A stretch of DNA of 64,000 nt. Origin: Artocarpus heterophyllus. Its lineage: Eukaryota > Streptophyta > Magnoliopsida > Rosales > Moraceae. The stretch spans positions 9,199,219 through 9,263,218 of the forward strand of contig CM046341.1 of assembly GCA_025403435.1 (NCBI GenBank). The letters run 5' to 3'. Below are positions 23,371 through 36,900 of this stretch, in pieces; the first letter of the stretch is position 1, and each line of letters begins with the position of its first letter. The notes beneath the pieces are model-generated. The model worked only from the letters and a program-made list of their open reading frames with translations, ran no database searches and was not told the origin of the DNA. The translations under genes were made by a program, and so were the position numbers.

Positions 23371-24319
23371 TTTTAATAAGAAAAATTACAAGGCATAAGC
23401 TAAAATAATATACCAATGAAATAAATTAATAGGCTAAAATTTTGATAACTTTAGTAAATAGACTAAACTGTTGTAAATTCATATTTACTCTTAAGTAAAA
23501 TTTTAAAAACACCCCATCTTCTTTATCTCTCCAAACCCTAGCATACATATTCTCTCCTCTCCCTACTCTTTTCTCTTCTCTCACGTTGGGATTCTTCATC
23601 CTCTTAGTCTCTCTCTCTCACCGTGCTCCTGTACATATCGACAGCAACCTCCTCCATGGGCGCAAATCCGACGATGACACCTACTCCGGCGATAACTCCT
23701 GCTCCTCTTGTAACTCCAGCGATGGTGCCTGCTCCTCGCATGACTTCGGTGAAAATGGATGCGGCTCCATAAGGAAGAATGAAGAGAGAGATATCCTTCT
23801 TCCCTGGCGACAGCACGGGTATAGTGTAGATCTAGATTTTCTTATGGCGAAGAATTCTAGGGGCGATGCTAACAATAATGACGAGATGCGTCTGTTTCCA
23901 AGACAAGCGCCTCCAACAAGGATCCTAGGAGCACGAAGAAATAACCAAAAATCGAAGAAGGCGATAGGACAAAGCTTCTCAAGCTTTTCCTACTCACGTA
24001 CTAGAACTACTTTAATGAGCCACTAGATAACCAGAAAAGACAACCAACAAAGAAGCACAAGGATGGTCGGATTTGTGGTCTATATTTGTGGTCTATTGGG
24101 AAAAAAAGTAGGAGGAGAGGGGGAGAGACAGAGAGAAATAGGAAGAGAGAGAATGAGGTTAGTGTTTCTATTAGGGAGGGTGTATCTTCGGATTTTTGAT
24201 AAACGAAAATTCAAGTTTTCATTAAAATATGCTATTTACTAATGTTTTTAAAACTTTGGCTTAACAATTTTTATTCATCATTTTATCTGGTCTATTTACC
24301 TCATTGTCCCTTTTAATTA
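23371..24319. mobile_element. Possible Mutator-like (Pack-MULE-like) element
   Basis: The outer 9-mers are TTTTAATAA (23371-23379) and TTTTAATTA (24311-24319), 8 of 9 alike. Inside, the left end (23380 to about 23525) and the reverse complement of the right end (about 24170-24310) share degenerate matches, notably AATGAA(T)AAA.., TAAA(A/G)TTTT.. and an identical TTAGTAAATAG. Between the ends is a less AT-rich block with an open frame. Long degenerate inverted ends, a 9-bp duplication and gene-like internal DNA are the marks of a Pack-MULE. No transposase is present. Confidence 0.45.
23586..24026 (+). CDS. Unrecognised 146-codon ORF inside the possible Pack-MULE
   Basis: The ORF begins MGFFILLVSLSHRAPVHIDS and has a Ser/Cys/Asp/Gly-rich middle. 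The minus strand is also open and Gly/Val/Ala-rich over 23604-23816, so the coding strand is uncertain. Base composition is more balanced than the flanks, consistent with captured exon DNA. No domain is recognised. Confidence 0.25.
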   Translation: MGFFILLVSLSHRAPVHIDSNLLHGRKSDDDTYSGDNSCSSCNSSDGACSSHDFGENGCGSIRKNEERDILLPWRQHGYSVDLDFLMAKNSRGDANNNDEMRLFPRQAPPTRILGARRNNQKSKKAIGQSFSSFSYSRTRTTLMSH

Positions 24320-24925
24320 ATTGGACATCTCAGTCTCTAAGCTTATAGGGCTGTTTGGTATTAGTTTCAAAATATGTGAAAATATTTTTGTTTTGGAAAA
24401 TGAAATTTTTTTGGGAATCGTACTGAGAGTGTTTTTAAAATTTTTGCCTCGAAAAGCATGCAAAAATATTTTTAAAAATTTTGAAAACAAAAACAAATGA
24501 GGCCTATATTTCTTGACACTTTGATTATCAATTTGAAGATTTGGATAATATAGTCCACAAACTTTCATTTTCTTACCCCTCATAGCCCGAAAATTTAGCG
24601 TATTTGGAAGATAGGTTCAAATTTTGTGGTTCCAACCACAGAGAATGTAAAGCTTTCACATGATATAGTATGTGGTTCAAACTTTATGGTTCCAACTCTT
24701 CTTCCAAACACCCTTTTTTTATTAAAAGTCCACCAAAATGGAGCAAAATAAATTTCATTTTTTTAAAGGGAAAATGAATGTAATCTTGCATCAAGTATAA
24801 TTAATTAACTTTATTACTTTTTTTACATTCAAAGATTTCATTAATATCTAAATTCATGCTTCTAAAATCTCATTAGAATCAACATGTTATAAGGTATGCT
24901 CGGTCGTGACTGTTATCTCTAAAAT

Positions 24926-26774
24926 TGTAACACCCGATAATTTATAATGCATTTTAAATGCAATAATTAAGGATTTTGTTAAGTAAATTTAGCTAAAATT
25001 TTATGTTCAAAAATTTGTTAAGCCTTTAAAGAATAATTTTTGTGTCATAATGATAATGGTTTAAATATGATTTTTATAAAAAATTCTACAAAAGTAAAAA
25101 TAGGATTTTCAAGGTTAAAAACCATACCATAGTCTTAAATAAGGAAGGAATGATATGAAAATAAACTAAAAAGCCCAACTGTTACAAAAGGTGTTGCAAC
25201 AAATTTTAAAACAGAAATACAGTATAAGAAATACACGGTATTAAAATCATGCAGTATGAGAATAATACAATGTAAAGATTACACTAGTGATAAAGTAACA
25301 CAATATAGAAACTATATTGTATAAAGTTAAGCAATATAGAAATTATACTGCATAAAGTAATGCAGTATAGAAATTAGATTGTATAAAACTAAGTTATATA
25401 AGAATTATACTATGTGGATGAAGTGGAAGCTTGTGGACCATAAAAAACAATATAGAGAAGAATGCTCACAAAATGAGAAATATGCCAGCAATATAAAAAA
25501 AATACTGTTAGTATAAATTTAGACTGTAAAAAAACTAATGTGGGACCTACCTTGGTGCTACCTTTAAGGTGGGCAAAAAGCCACCTCACTCCCTTAATAT
25601 GCACCCGATTAAGCGTCGCCAAAAGGAGCCAAAATTGGTCTCCATCACTTCTTTTTCATGCAAAGCATGACAACATGGAAAAAAAAAAAAAGACCCATTT
25701 TCTTCCTCTCAAAACCGACCACCTCTCATGGAATTTCCTCAAATATTTTTCAAAGCACAAGCCTCCATATCATGCAAGGAAACAAGAACAAACATTCTAA
25801 AGCAAGGTTAAGCAATTTTTAGAGGAAAAAACCCTTAACTTTAGCGTGGAAAGTTTGATGTTTTATGGGTTTTGCTCAAGTTTTGAATGAGATTTTTATA
25901 ATATGGTACAGACTTAATGTCAAGTGCATTTGGAAGCTTTCAAGTGTCAAAAAAGAGGACAATTACCTTAGGATGATTAGGTAAAATCCTAGTCTTTGAA
26001 ATTAAGCTAAAGTTTATGTTTACTATGCATACTAGGTGTTTGATGTATGTTATGGGCTATGGCAAGTAAGGTGGACATTATAGCATGATTGCTTATATTT
26101 TATGACGAGATGATGATGATGATTGAAAGAAAGAAAGTAGGGTTTTTGTGTTAAAAAGTAGGAAATTATTAAACTTTGCCAAAAAATGCAAAGTTTGACT
26201 AGTTTCCAAGGAATGATGTTTTTGAGGGCCTTAGAGGCCAATTTATTTTCCATGTAAAGTCTTGGATCTGTTGAAATAGTAAGAGTAACAATTTTGATGG
26301 ACAAAGTTTTATCAAATTTTAAGAGGACTAAATTGCAAAAATTTGTAAAGATTCGGCAGAATTGAAAAATGGCAGAAAACTATAATGCGTAGTTGGAATT
26401 TCAAAAAATTTAAAACACAAAAGTTGTAGAACCCATTGAAACTATTAGGAAAGTGGACAGTTTGTGAAAATTTCTCACCGATATTAAGTTACAAATTTTC
26501 CTAGATTTTAAGCACAAAATTTTGTAAAATAAGAAAATGTTATGAAATAGTTTTGAATAGGCCAAAGAGTTTAAGAAAGTTCTAATCTTTGTGAAAAACT
26601 GAATGTTTTAATATACAATAGTTATTTTTGGACCCGAGGGTGAAAATGTCAAGTTTTTATGTTTCTGACCAAAACAGTAAAGTTGTGTGGAATTGGATTT
26701 TCATCGAGAAAATATTGGTTTCATGCAATGAGTAACCACAGGTTTCAAGTTTGAAAGAATTAAGAGTTTATATA

Positions 26775-26805
<31 letters not shown>

Positions 26806-27000
26806 ACAAAAACATGCCAGGGGCATAATCATAAGGATTTTCACATTTTGGTCAAAACTATAAAGTTTTGATAAAAAAAATGACCCCCTTCGTAGTTTCA
26901 TTCCGGTCAGAAAACACGGGGCCGAACTACCGGAAGCCAACCCATAGGTGGCACTGGAGTCCAGTCCTTCAGAGCAGGAGGCGGCGCACAAGAAGCAAAG
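24926..27000 (+). repeat. LTR-like remnant (gypsy type), boundaries uncertain
   Basis: The sequence starts TGTAACACCCGATAATTTAT at about 24926, like the start of many plant gypsy LTRs and similar in style to the LTR starts at 10751 and 14308. No coding region follows. The right boundary, a partner LTR and a target duplication were not found, so this may be a solo or truncated LTR. A 27-base A-run lies at about 26776-26802, and a GGCCGAACTACCGGA motif near 26920. Confidence 0.35.
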
Positions 27001-28519
27001 AGAGAAAACAATAAGACCCTAGCAGACCACTACACTAACGTCATGCCATTATTTGCGGTCAAAGAAACGGATGGAAAGAACATTTGCATAGATATTTCAA
27101 AATTCAAAAATTGTTAAACTGGCGAATTTTGAAAGCCCATAAGCAGTGTAAAAGATAAACAAAAGTATGTTTATCAAAAGAAATTTATTTGGTAGTGCGG
27201 GCTTCTGGTGCGTTGTATAGTACCAACTATAACCCATTGTGATCAATTTTTTTTTTTAACAAATTGTGTTCAAAGCTATTGATCAATATACAAAGTGCAT
27301 GTGATTGGACAGGATAAAATGCCTCTATTATTATTCCTTTTTTTTTTTTGTCTTCAAATTTTTTCTCTCTTAATTGACCGCAGAAGTTACTCTTTGGTTT
27401 CAAAAACTTGAGGAAAATGAACTCTAGCCAAATCTATTGAGCCCAAGATTGCAGAAGAGCAAAATTTCGGCCTGTTTCTTTTTTTTTTTTTTTTTTTGGA
27501 TTGCTTATGTTTGGTAAAGTCAACACAAAATTGGGGCTAATTCAAATCGTATACTTGATTTCATGTCCTTGTATTTGTGATACTTGAACCAAATAAAAGA
27601 ACTGATGAAAATGATAATGTAGTTTTGATCTGATTATGAAAATCTTGTTTTACTATTTGGACAATATTACATTTTTTGGTGAAGCAGTGATGAGTATGAT
27701 TACGCACGATTCTTGGAAATTTTTCTGAGAATATATAATGAGAAGAATTTTTTTGCGAAATGAGAGACTTTTTTTTTTGAAAGGAAATGAGAGACTTTTA
27801 AAGGATGGGTGTTTGATCGCTAAGGGCAGGTCTAAATTTCTTGTGCACAAAGTCAAAGCTTTTCAAAAGAAGGTTGTAGCATGGTTTGACGATGATGAAT
27901 GGTGGATGATTAAAAAAAAAAAAAAAAGCAAGAAAAGAAAAGAAAAACCTCAACAATACATCCAAGTTCTAAAAAAAATCCCCTAAAAAAGAAGTTCTGA
28001 AAATACAAGTTTTTTATTAGCTTGAAATGTCACCTTAGGTTTGAAACGACCTCGGCCATATGCACATCCAAACACCACTTGAACGTAGTTCATGGGTTCA
28101 AAATCAAACTGACTTAATCCTATGAATTAAATGCATCCTCGTTGAATCTACGTGTCGGTTTGGTACTTCAGTTTTTACTCATAAGTCCTAACTATGAATA
28201 ACGTAAAACTCTCAACAGATATAGTAAAAAATAAAATATTGCTAAAGTATAAAGCTCTCATATGCTATAGTTTTTTAACTTAAAATTTTAGTTTCAACTG
28301 AAGTGTCAAAGGCCTAGTTACGTTGCAGGAAAAGTGAATAGTTGCAACCTGAACTCAACGCTATCTTTTATGACCTTTATTTCATGTTAGGATGCCCTAT
28401 GTACCACTGGATTACAAACTACCAATATTGCACCAGACGCGTGCATTACCACATAAAACTCCTTATAAAATAGCATTTTTCCCTTTATTTTCTTCCACTA
28501 TATGAAAGAAGTAGAAGTA

Positions 28520-28660
28520 AGGTTGTTTTTTCCCCTCAAAAGATTTGCACCAAGTTATGTTTGACTTCCAACGTTCACTTTTAAAGGTGAAGATTGTTTT
28601 TTTCCCCTCAAAAGATTTGCACCGACTTATTTTTGACTTCCGACATTCACTTTTAAAAGT
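28520..28660. repeat. Tandem duplication, period about 77 bp
   Basis: The block CCCCTCAAAAGATTTGCACC occurs twice, near 28532 and 28609. In each copy it is followed by a TTATxTTTGACTTCC.. segment and CATTCACTTTTAAA or GTTCACTTTTAAA. Confidence 0.75.
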
Positions 28661-29711
28661 TTAGATATCTTGATATTTTTGAAACATATAATTTTGACCC
28701 TTATGCTAATAAAGTATCTATTTTTAAGTGGAATCTAATATGGGATGACACGTGAAAGTTTTAAAGATATAAAATGGTAAGAAAATAGATAAGTAGATTT
28801 GAAAAGAAAATTAAAAAGAAATAATAAATTGAAAAAAAAGGGGATGGATAATACCGGGATTAGGTATGTTTGATGTTATGCAATGTGCAACCAGACATAC
28901 AAACAATATGCATAGGATTAACTGCTTCAATGGGATCTTTTATTCTGGTTGGAGGAGAAATTACCAAGCGTTTGGCATTCATTCATGCTTGGCAGCAATA
29001 AGTTTTTTTTTTTTTTTTTGATTTGAGAGAAAAAAGAATACGCACCTTACTTGATTCATTCCTTCCACTAGAAGCTTCCGCTGCCTACCTGTGATGAGCG
29101 TCCTCTGATCTAAATAAGAGCTCCTGTTTGTTTTATGACAATAACCTAGATTAACCCTGATTGCTTAAGGATTAATATAGTTATGTTGGATCTCCTATTC
29201 GTAGTGCTCCCAAGAAGAGAAAGACTGATTGCAACAGCTCAACCGGATGAGAAATGCATTGTAGCATCGAAGGCAGGTGAGCCAGGGCAAGAAGGAGTTT
29301 GATTGCTAAGATGGGATCGGATCCTACTTGAAGCACTCCACCATGGATATCTTCGAGTTGGATAGGCGGTAGAGATAAGAACTTCTATTTGTAGGGCAGG
29401 CTTTCAAGACGGGGATGTACTACTTTATCTGGAAAGGGCTTTTTCCTTAATGGGGAAAGAAAAGGACCCCTTATTTAGAGTATGTTGTTTATATGATTTT
29501 TTTTTTTTTTTTGCTTTTAGATTTGCTATATTTTTAGATGAAAATAAACATTTTATTAACAAAAATAGAGATGCCGATTGGGTTGATAGCCTAATAAGTT
29601 TGATGGCATGATACGAAAAAAATTTTGGGCCAGGCACAACATGACATGAGGTTATATTGGATCGGGCTTAGCAAGGTATGACGTAGTGGATCATGTCAGG
29701 ATCATGGATTT

Positions 29712-29828
29712 AGGCAAGTGGATTTAGTACGATGAGAAGCATGAGCATGATAAGAGTACAAGTCAGATTTAAGCAAGTGAATTTGGCACGACGAGAAGCA
29801 TAAGCATGACAAGAGTACAAGTCAAACA
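29712..29828. repeat. Tandem duplication, period about 59 bp
   Basis: GCAAGTGGATTTAGTACGAT..AGAGTACAAGTCAGAT is followed by GCAAGTGAATTTGGCACGAC..AGAGTACAAGTCAAAC. Both copies have AGAAGCAT(G/A)AGCATGA in the middle. Confidence 0.75.
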
Positions 29829-31254
29829 CAACACGATTTATTGAGCACGATAAATAAATTCTTTTTATTATGTATTTTTGTGCTTATATTGCGTTAATAA
29901 TTAAAAAATATATATCCACGAAAATATGATTAACTAATTTAACCTTAAAAAAATATTAATTGGTTTACAATATTCTTATTTCATTTTTAGATCACAACAA
30001 CCAACAAAAATAAATGCAATACATTTTTAATGGGTGTCAATAAAGTAGGAAGTGTTAATTTTCCTTGAATTTACTCTAAATAAAAAGAAGAATTATATAT
30101 ACACGTTGGCACTTATGATGTCATCAAGTTTTTTTTTTATTTGTAATAAAATATGTAAATATTTTTATTTGTATTTGAAAAGTATTTTCAAAGAAAAACA
30201 TTTTATGATACAAAAAACAATTAAATTAAGGCTCAATGGCGTAATGGGACGACCTAGTCATCTATGAGTCCAGATTTGTTGTCTCAGTCTTCTTTGTTGT
30301 CTCCTCATTATTTTTTTCAACATATCATTTAAATTTAACAATCTAAATACATAAATAGAACTTAAATATTAAAAATAATTAAGCAATTTAATTAGGTGTC
30401 AAAATTTAATTAAGGGACACCTAAGAAGATAGAAAAATAAGACATCATATCTTGATTTATAATCTATAGTGTCAAGCATGATACAATACAAACACAAAAT
30501 GTGTTTGAAATATAGGTCAAGTCAGGCTTATGATTTTTAAATCAAGCTAGCGCGAGCGCATGTATGACACGAAACTTCAATGAGTCAGGCTTAGCTAGAC
30601 ACAACACGTGCATGAGCCTAATTAATCATGGTCTCGATCGACACAACAAAACACAATTGACATCTCTACAAAAGATTCAGAGGTGTTCATATTTTTTGAA
30701 AGAATCAAAATATTTAGGATGTTTTGATCATCACTTTGGATGGAAAAACACTTATACAAAAAGCGCTAAAATTAAATAAGTCAATGATCAAAAGTTGCAT
30801 TTTAAGAATGCTAATGAAAGCATTTCAGAACCTAGTTAAAACTGTAAGTTAAAACCAAAACATTATAAAAAATAAATTTTACACTATAATATATTTTTAC
30901 TTTACATTGTAACTGACTATTATTTTTACACTTTAGCAATATTGTTAAACACTTTGCTAAACATACTAATTATGAGTAGAGTATTTGAATGAAGATTTAA
31001 ATTTTTGTGAGAGAAAATACTGTAGTAAAATAATTCAAACCTTGATTTGAATATTCAACCAAACATACCGAAAAATACCCAAACACCCTCGTTCTTTGCC
31101 AAAAGTGTCCACTGAGCCCTCGTGCGCCACGAAAATTGCAAACCCGTCTGACCGTCACACGTGTTCACCAACCTCAGCGTCTTTCCTTCTTTTATCTTTT
31201 ACTCGCGACCACAGCTAAAACAAGCACCACTCTCGCTCCCTCCCTCTCTTCTCC

Positions 31255-31300
31255 GCGTCTATATATATAAATTCTCAACAAATAAACCCACGCCGTCACT
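31255..31300 (+). promoter_or_regulatory. Core promoter of ADNT1
   Basis: A TATA box (TCTATATATATAAAT, about 31259-31273) lies about 280 bases before the ATG and is preceded by a pyrimidine-rich patch (CTCCCTCCCTCTCTTCTCC). An ACACGTGT (G-box-like) site is near 31158. The start of transcription is inferred to be about 30 bases after the TATA box. No intron is evident in the 5' leader. Confidence 0.6.
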
Positions 31301-31551
31301 CTGAGAAAAGCCTCTCGCGCTCGCGGTTTCGCCTCTGCCCTTCGCTTTCCTCTCACCTCGTCTCACCACCGCCATCGCCGTCGAACCTGCCGACCGCCCT
31401 GCGCCGACGAAGGGAGTGCGGCAGGCCCGGGCTTTCCTATAGGATTCACGGGTGTTGTCGATACTACCGACCGATCGCCGGGAATATCCGCCGGAAGGCT
31501 CGATCAGTGTTTTGGAGACCTAGGGCTTAGTCGGCTAAGTTCGAATCGGAA

Positions 31552-33923
31552 ATGGCTTCGGAGGATGTTAAGCAGAGCGAATCTGCAGTCTCGACGATCG
31601 TCAATCTGGCTGAGGAGGCCAAGCTGGCTAGAGCTAGGGAGAGTGTGGTAAAGGCGCCGCCGAACTATGCCGTCCTCAGTATTTGCAAGTCTCTCGTCGC
31701 CGGTGGAGTCGCCGGAGGAGTGTAAGTTCCCGTCTTTGTCGAATTCTTGCTTTGTCCGCTGATGAAATTTGCGGTTTTTATCATTTTTTTCCCGGAAAAT
31801 TGCAAATGAAATTTTCTTTTTTTTTTTTTTTGTTCTTTCGAGTTTTAATGGTTGATCGTGGTGGTGTGGAAAATATGTGTCCTTTCGTTAGTTAAATTTT
31901 GTTGTCACATTGCTGCCAGGTTATTATTTTATTTTATAAGGTCGGAAATGGATTTTCTCTTTGCTTCTTTGGTTCAGGGTTGATTGAATCTAATTGAATT
32001 TTGAGTGACACTTGTTTAGTGAGATCATGTGGGTCTTTACCACTAATGCCATTTGGTTGAAGGACGTTTCTGGTTGACTTGTTCATGTTAGTTTTTGATT
32101 TTCAATTTCTTTGTGGCTGGTGAGAAGTGATTGAGCTTTAGCCTTGAAAAATATTTTTTTCCAGAGGAAAATTGTTTCTAGATGAGATTTTAAAAAATTT
32201 TAATCAATCGGTTGTTCTTGTATCAAGAAAAGAACGAATGTGGAATCAGCTTTGAGAAATGTTTTTTATTTTTAACCTCTGACTATTATTATTATTTTTC
32301 TTTTTTTGAACTTTAACCTTACTTTGAAATGGTTACTCTAACAACTGAAAGTGCTTGCCCTTTTTTTTGGGGTACGCTTTAAGATGTGATATTGTACTTG
32401 GATTCGTTTCCTTGGGGTTTGAAGACAACAATTTGGTTTACTTTTTGAGAATTTTCTCTGATGCCCATGCAGGTCTCGCACAGCCGTTGCTCCTTTAGAA
32501 CGTATGAAGATATTACTACAGGTTTGTTTCTCAGGTTGTTGTTTTACGTACGTTCACGCATACACAAATATATGTATGCCATACATCTTTCTTTGTTTTG
32601 CACATCTAAATTTTAGTTCACAATGCATTGATTAGTTCCTATACCCTTCAGGTTCAGAATCCCCATAACATAAAATACAATGGAACAATTCAAGGCCTAA
32701 AATATATATGGCGAACTGAAGGTTTCCGTGGATTATTTAAAGGAAATGGAACCAATTGTGCTCGTATAGTCCCAAACTCTGCTGTCAAGTTTTTCAGTTA
32801 TGAGCAAGCTTCTAAGTATGTTTTCTTCAAATTTCACTGCTATATTCTTTACTTCTGTATGAAGTATCATCATAAGTTTGTTTCTTTAGCTACTGGCTGA
32901 ATGTTTAAAGTTTCATTTTCCCGCAAAAGTGGTTCCTCTTTTTTTTTTTTTATATGAAGAAAATGAATTTTCTGGGGTGTAAAAATCTTCGATCGAAAAA
33001 AGAATGTGCTCCGTAGGTTTAAGCGTGAATGATGTCCTGCATGGAAAGCATAGTTATTGATCTTCCTTGAGATGCTACTCTTATATTGATTCATCAAAGA
33101 GGGAGAGTGATTATTTTATTTGTGTTCCAAAAAACTACTTTGTGGATGTCTTTCAGTTTGAGATATATGTTTATAACTTTACATCGAGTGATGAATTAGA
33201 TTGGTAGCCATCTAGGCGTTTGAATATTCTATGTTTTGTGTCTTGGATGATGAGAGTTGTTCACGATTTTACTGTGTAAAAAGGGTTTATTCATACCTAG
33301 TAGATAATGCAATGTGCATGATTATTTAATATTAGACACATGTTTACTAGTTTTAGGAAATAGTGCAGAAGTATTAATTTCTGTCCATCTTTTCCCATAT
33401 ACGTTCATTTTCTTGTGGGATCACTTTCCTTGTAACGTTGTTATGACTTGTGAATGCAGCTACTTTTACATATTATAATTTCCTTCTTCCTTCTGATGAT
33501 CACTCTTTTCTGATTTTTGCAGGGGAATATTGCTTTTGTATCAAAAACAAACTGGCAATGGTATGTTGAGCTTTAGCATGTCATGTCATGATGATTTTAG
33601 TATTATTAATATAATTGTTCTAGTAGATTTAATGTTTTCTGGGAACGTTGGTTAGCTTTTGAGACATATATGTATACTGGAACTAAAGGTGCGGGTTGGC
33701 CTGGCCAAATTTTATATTTTTCCAATTGACATTTGTTACATCTGCTTTTGTATGTGTTTGGCTTTGGACTAGGGTGACCCTTGGTCAGGCCAGGTAGTTT
33801 GGACTACAAAACAAGATTTGAGAACTCTCCCAACCCAACCTACCAGGCCAACCATGGGGCATCACCAGACTGGCCTATTGTGGCCTAACATAAGCCCATT
33901 TATGCGGAACTCAAATGGACCAC

Positions 33924-33962
<39 letters not shown>

Positions 33963-36900
33963 AATTATGATCAAGATTAAAAGATCACAAATACTTTCTA
34001 ATAATATGATTAATGATCTATATAAGTTTGTACAGAAAATGATACTACGAAAGGTTCAAGCCTTAATTTTACATATGTATTTAACTGCAAAAATATTTTA
34101 AAAATAGGTGAAGATGTGATGGACTGAGTCGGGCTAGGGTTAAGAAGACCTCGGCCAGCTTGGCCCATAGTCTTAGTTCAGGCTAACCGAGCCCTTTTGC
34201 GGTGTGGGCTGAACCAGGTTGGGCTTCTCTTTTGTTTGGCCAGGAATAGGCTACCCACGTGTGCTGGTGCATTTTTGCACCTCTTATGATATTGATATAG
34301 CTAAAATTATCTTTTCATGTCTCCTGGATTTCAAACATCAAGATTGAAATAAGGTATTGCATAGGAAATAGGATTATCTGAGTTGTCTTTGTCTTCTATG
34401 TGTAGAGGATGCTCAACTGACTCCTCTCTTACGACTTGGAGCTGGGGCCTGTGCTGGTATTATTGCCATGTCTGCAACATACCCAATGGACATGGTACGA
34501 GGAAGAATAACCGTTCAGGTACATTTATTATAGTCACTTTATTCCTTTTGTTTCAAGGGAAAATATATTATCTGTACATATTGGAGAAATTTTCAGTCGG
34601 AGCTTATTTTATTTTATCATAACACATGGGAAATGTATTGATTTAAGTTTAATTTTGATTCATTATTAATAGCGAGTTGTAATTTTGTAGTTTGAACATT
34701 TCACATGGTTTTGATTTTCTCTTCTCCGTAACTGCACAGACAGATAAGTCTCCAAACCAGTACAGGGGAATTTTTCATGCGTTATCAACTGTGCTTAGAG
34801 AGGAGGGTCCACGTGCTTTGTACAAAGGCTGGCTTCCTTCAGTTATTGGTGTTGTAAGTAATTTTTTCTTTGCTTTCTAATCAGATATATTTTATCAACT
34901 TAAAGAGTTAAAAGTAAGAAAGAAACAAAAGCTATGAGGACCGTTAATGCGCACATAAGGATTTTTGGTGCACTATAGGATTTTCCATCTCTTCCTTTGG
35001 CTGTGTTTGGACGTAAAGTATATGATATTTCATTCGGATTGGCTATTTGCATTTTGTTTCCTTAATGTTGTTCTTGTTAGCTCTTAGTCTAGTTATTTTG
35101 TTCCATAGCATTACTGGATTCATATGCATATATCCAAGGATGAAGATATTGGTATCGGTAGAAATATAAGTACTCTAATTTTATAGAAATTTCGAAGAAA
35201 ATATCAATATCAGTGGAAATATCGAAAAAATTATAGAAACTCTAAATATTTGTTTTATATTGAAATTTTGATGTAAACTGAGATTGTGTAGAAGACAACA
35301 CACTAGCATTACTGGATTCATATGCATATATCCAACTAAGATTGTTGATTTATTATGATATTAATCAAAATTTTTCATAAATTTTATCATTTGGATAAAA
35401 ATGTCTCAATATTTTCAAAATTTTCACCGAAATTTCAGAATTTCTGAAGTCTCAAAATATCCTCTAGGATTAAATAAAAACTTGTCTCACAATGTTTCAG
35501 AAATTTCGGTAAATATCGGAGAAATTCATTTACTTCCAAAAGATATTTCAGGACCTTAGAATTACAAAAATTTCAGTAGAAATTTTGGAAATATCGTAGA
35601 AATTTTTATCCATGCATATATCTCGTTTGGGGTCAAAGGGGTAGATTAATGCCGCCATCACGCTAATTGAATTTCAGCCCCCCAAGATCCATTGTACCTG
35701 CCCAAACTCACAGATGAAACCCCATTCATTTTCCCAGTTCATTCAGAGGAAAACTCACTTGTCCGCATCTTCCCATCTCGTTGAAAACCCAAAAACACGA
35801 TCTGATGGCTTTAGATTAGCAACATCATCCATGCAAATTCAACCAGAAGCTGTTTCCCCTTGTTCTAGATCAAATGCATTTTTAGATGCTCTAGAATGGT
35901 TCAACCAAGCAACTGATCTAAATGTGGTAGCTGCCACTGCTACAATTGGGCGATTTGTTTGGTGGAACCGTCATGGAGAAGCTGTCTACCTCTTTTCAAG
36001 AATGCTTGCATCAAATATCAGACCCAATGAATTTACATTTGGCAGTCTAGTTCGCTCATCAACTGCTCAAAGAGATATCCATATGGGCAAGCAATGCATG
36101 CATGACAAAGATAGGTTTGCAGAAAAATGTCTTTGTGGGAAGTGCACTTGTGGACTTATACTGTAAGTTGAGCGTGATCGAGGATGCATGTAAAGCTTTT
36201 GAAGATACCCGAGTACCCAATGTTGTTTCTTTCACAACTTTGATATGTGGATACCTAAAGAAGGACAGGATTGAAGAGGCTTATCAGCTTTTTAAATTGA
36301 TGCCAGAGAGAAACATTATTTCAAGGAATGCTATGATTGCTGGGTACAGCCAGACAGGCCACAATGAAGAGGCCTTGAATCTTTTCGTTGACCTGCTGAG
36401 AGAAGGACAGATACCTAACCAGTCTAATTTTCCTTTTGCAATCACTGCAGCTGCTGATTTCGCAGCCCTTGGTATAGGTAGAAGCTTTCATGCATGTGCC
36501 ATGAAGTTCTTGGGTAAGCCTGATGTGTTTGTTGGCAATTCACTTGTAAGTGTTTATGCAAAATGTGGAAGCATGGAAAATAGCCTCTTGGTTTTCAATA
36601 AGCTTATTAGGGAAAAAAACATTGTGTCATGGAATGCCATGATTTGTGGTTATGCTCAAAATGGCAGAGGGCACGAAGCTATCGGCTTTTTTGAAAGAAT
36701 GCAAGAATCAGGTTGTAGACCTAATAATGTCACAGTTCTAGGCTTATTATTGGCCTGTAATCATGCTGGCCTAGTCACTGAAGGTTACAGACACTTTAAT
36801 AAAGCAAGACATGAGAGCCCCAGCTTGCTCAAACCAGAGCATTATGCTTGTATGGTTGATCTACTCTCCCGCTCTGGATGTTTTCTACAGGCTGGGGAGT

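Larger units (their letters stand above)
27001..31080. other. Intergenic, no supported gene
   Basis: AT-rich sequence with A/T runs and two short tandem duplications (28.5 kb, 29.7 kb). No tRNA-like, rRNA-like or conserved protein segment was seen. Confidence 0.6.

Noticed and set aside
23604..23816. Minus-strand Gly/Val-rich ORF in the possible Pack-MULE
   Set aside because: It overlaps the plus-strand ORF and neither can be shown to be coding; only the longer one is listed, with low confidence.
26701..26991. 96-codon minus-strand ORF containing a Phe run
   Set aside because: It reads through a long A-tract; this is low-complexity translation.
30225..30265. tRNA-like A box (GGCTCAATGGCGTAATGG)
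   Set aside because: No matching B box or cloverleaf; probably a chance or very decayed SINE.
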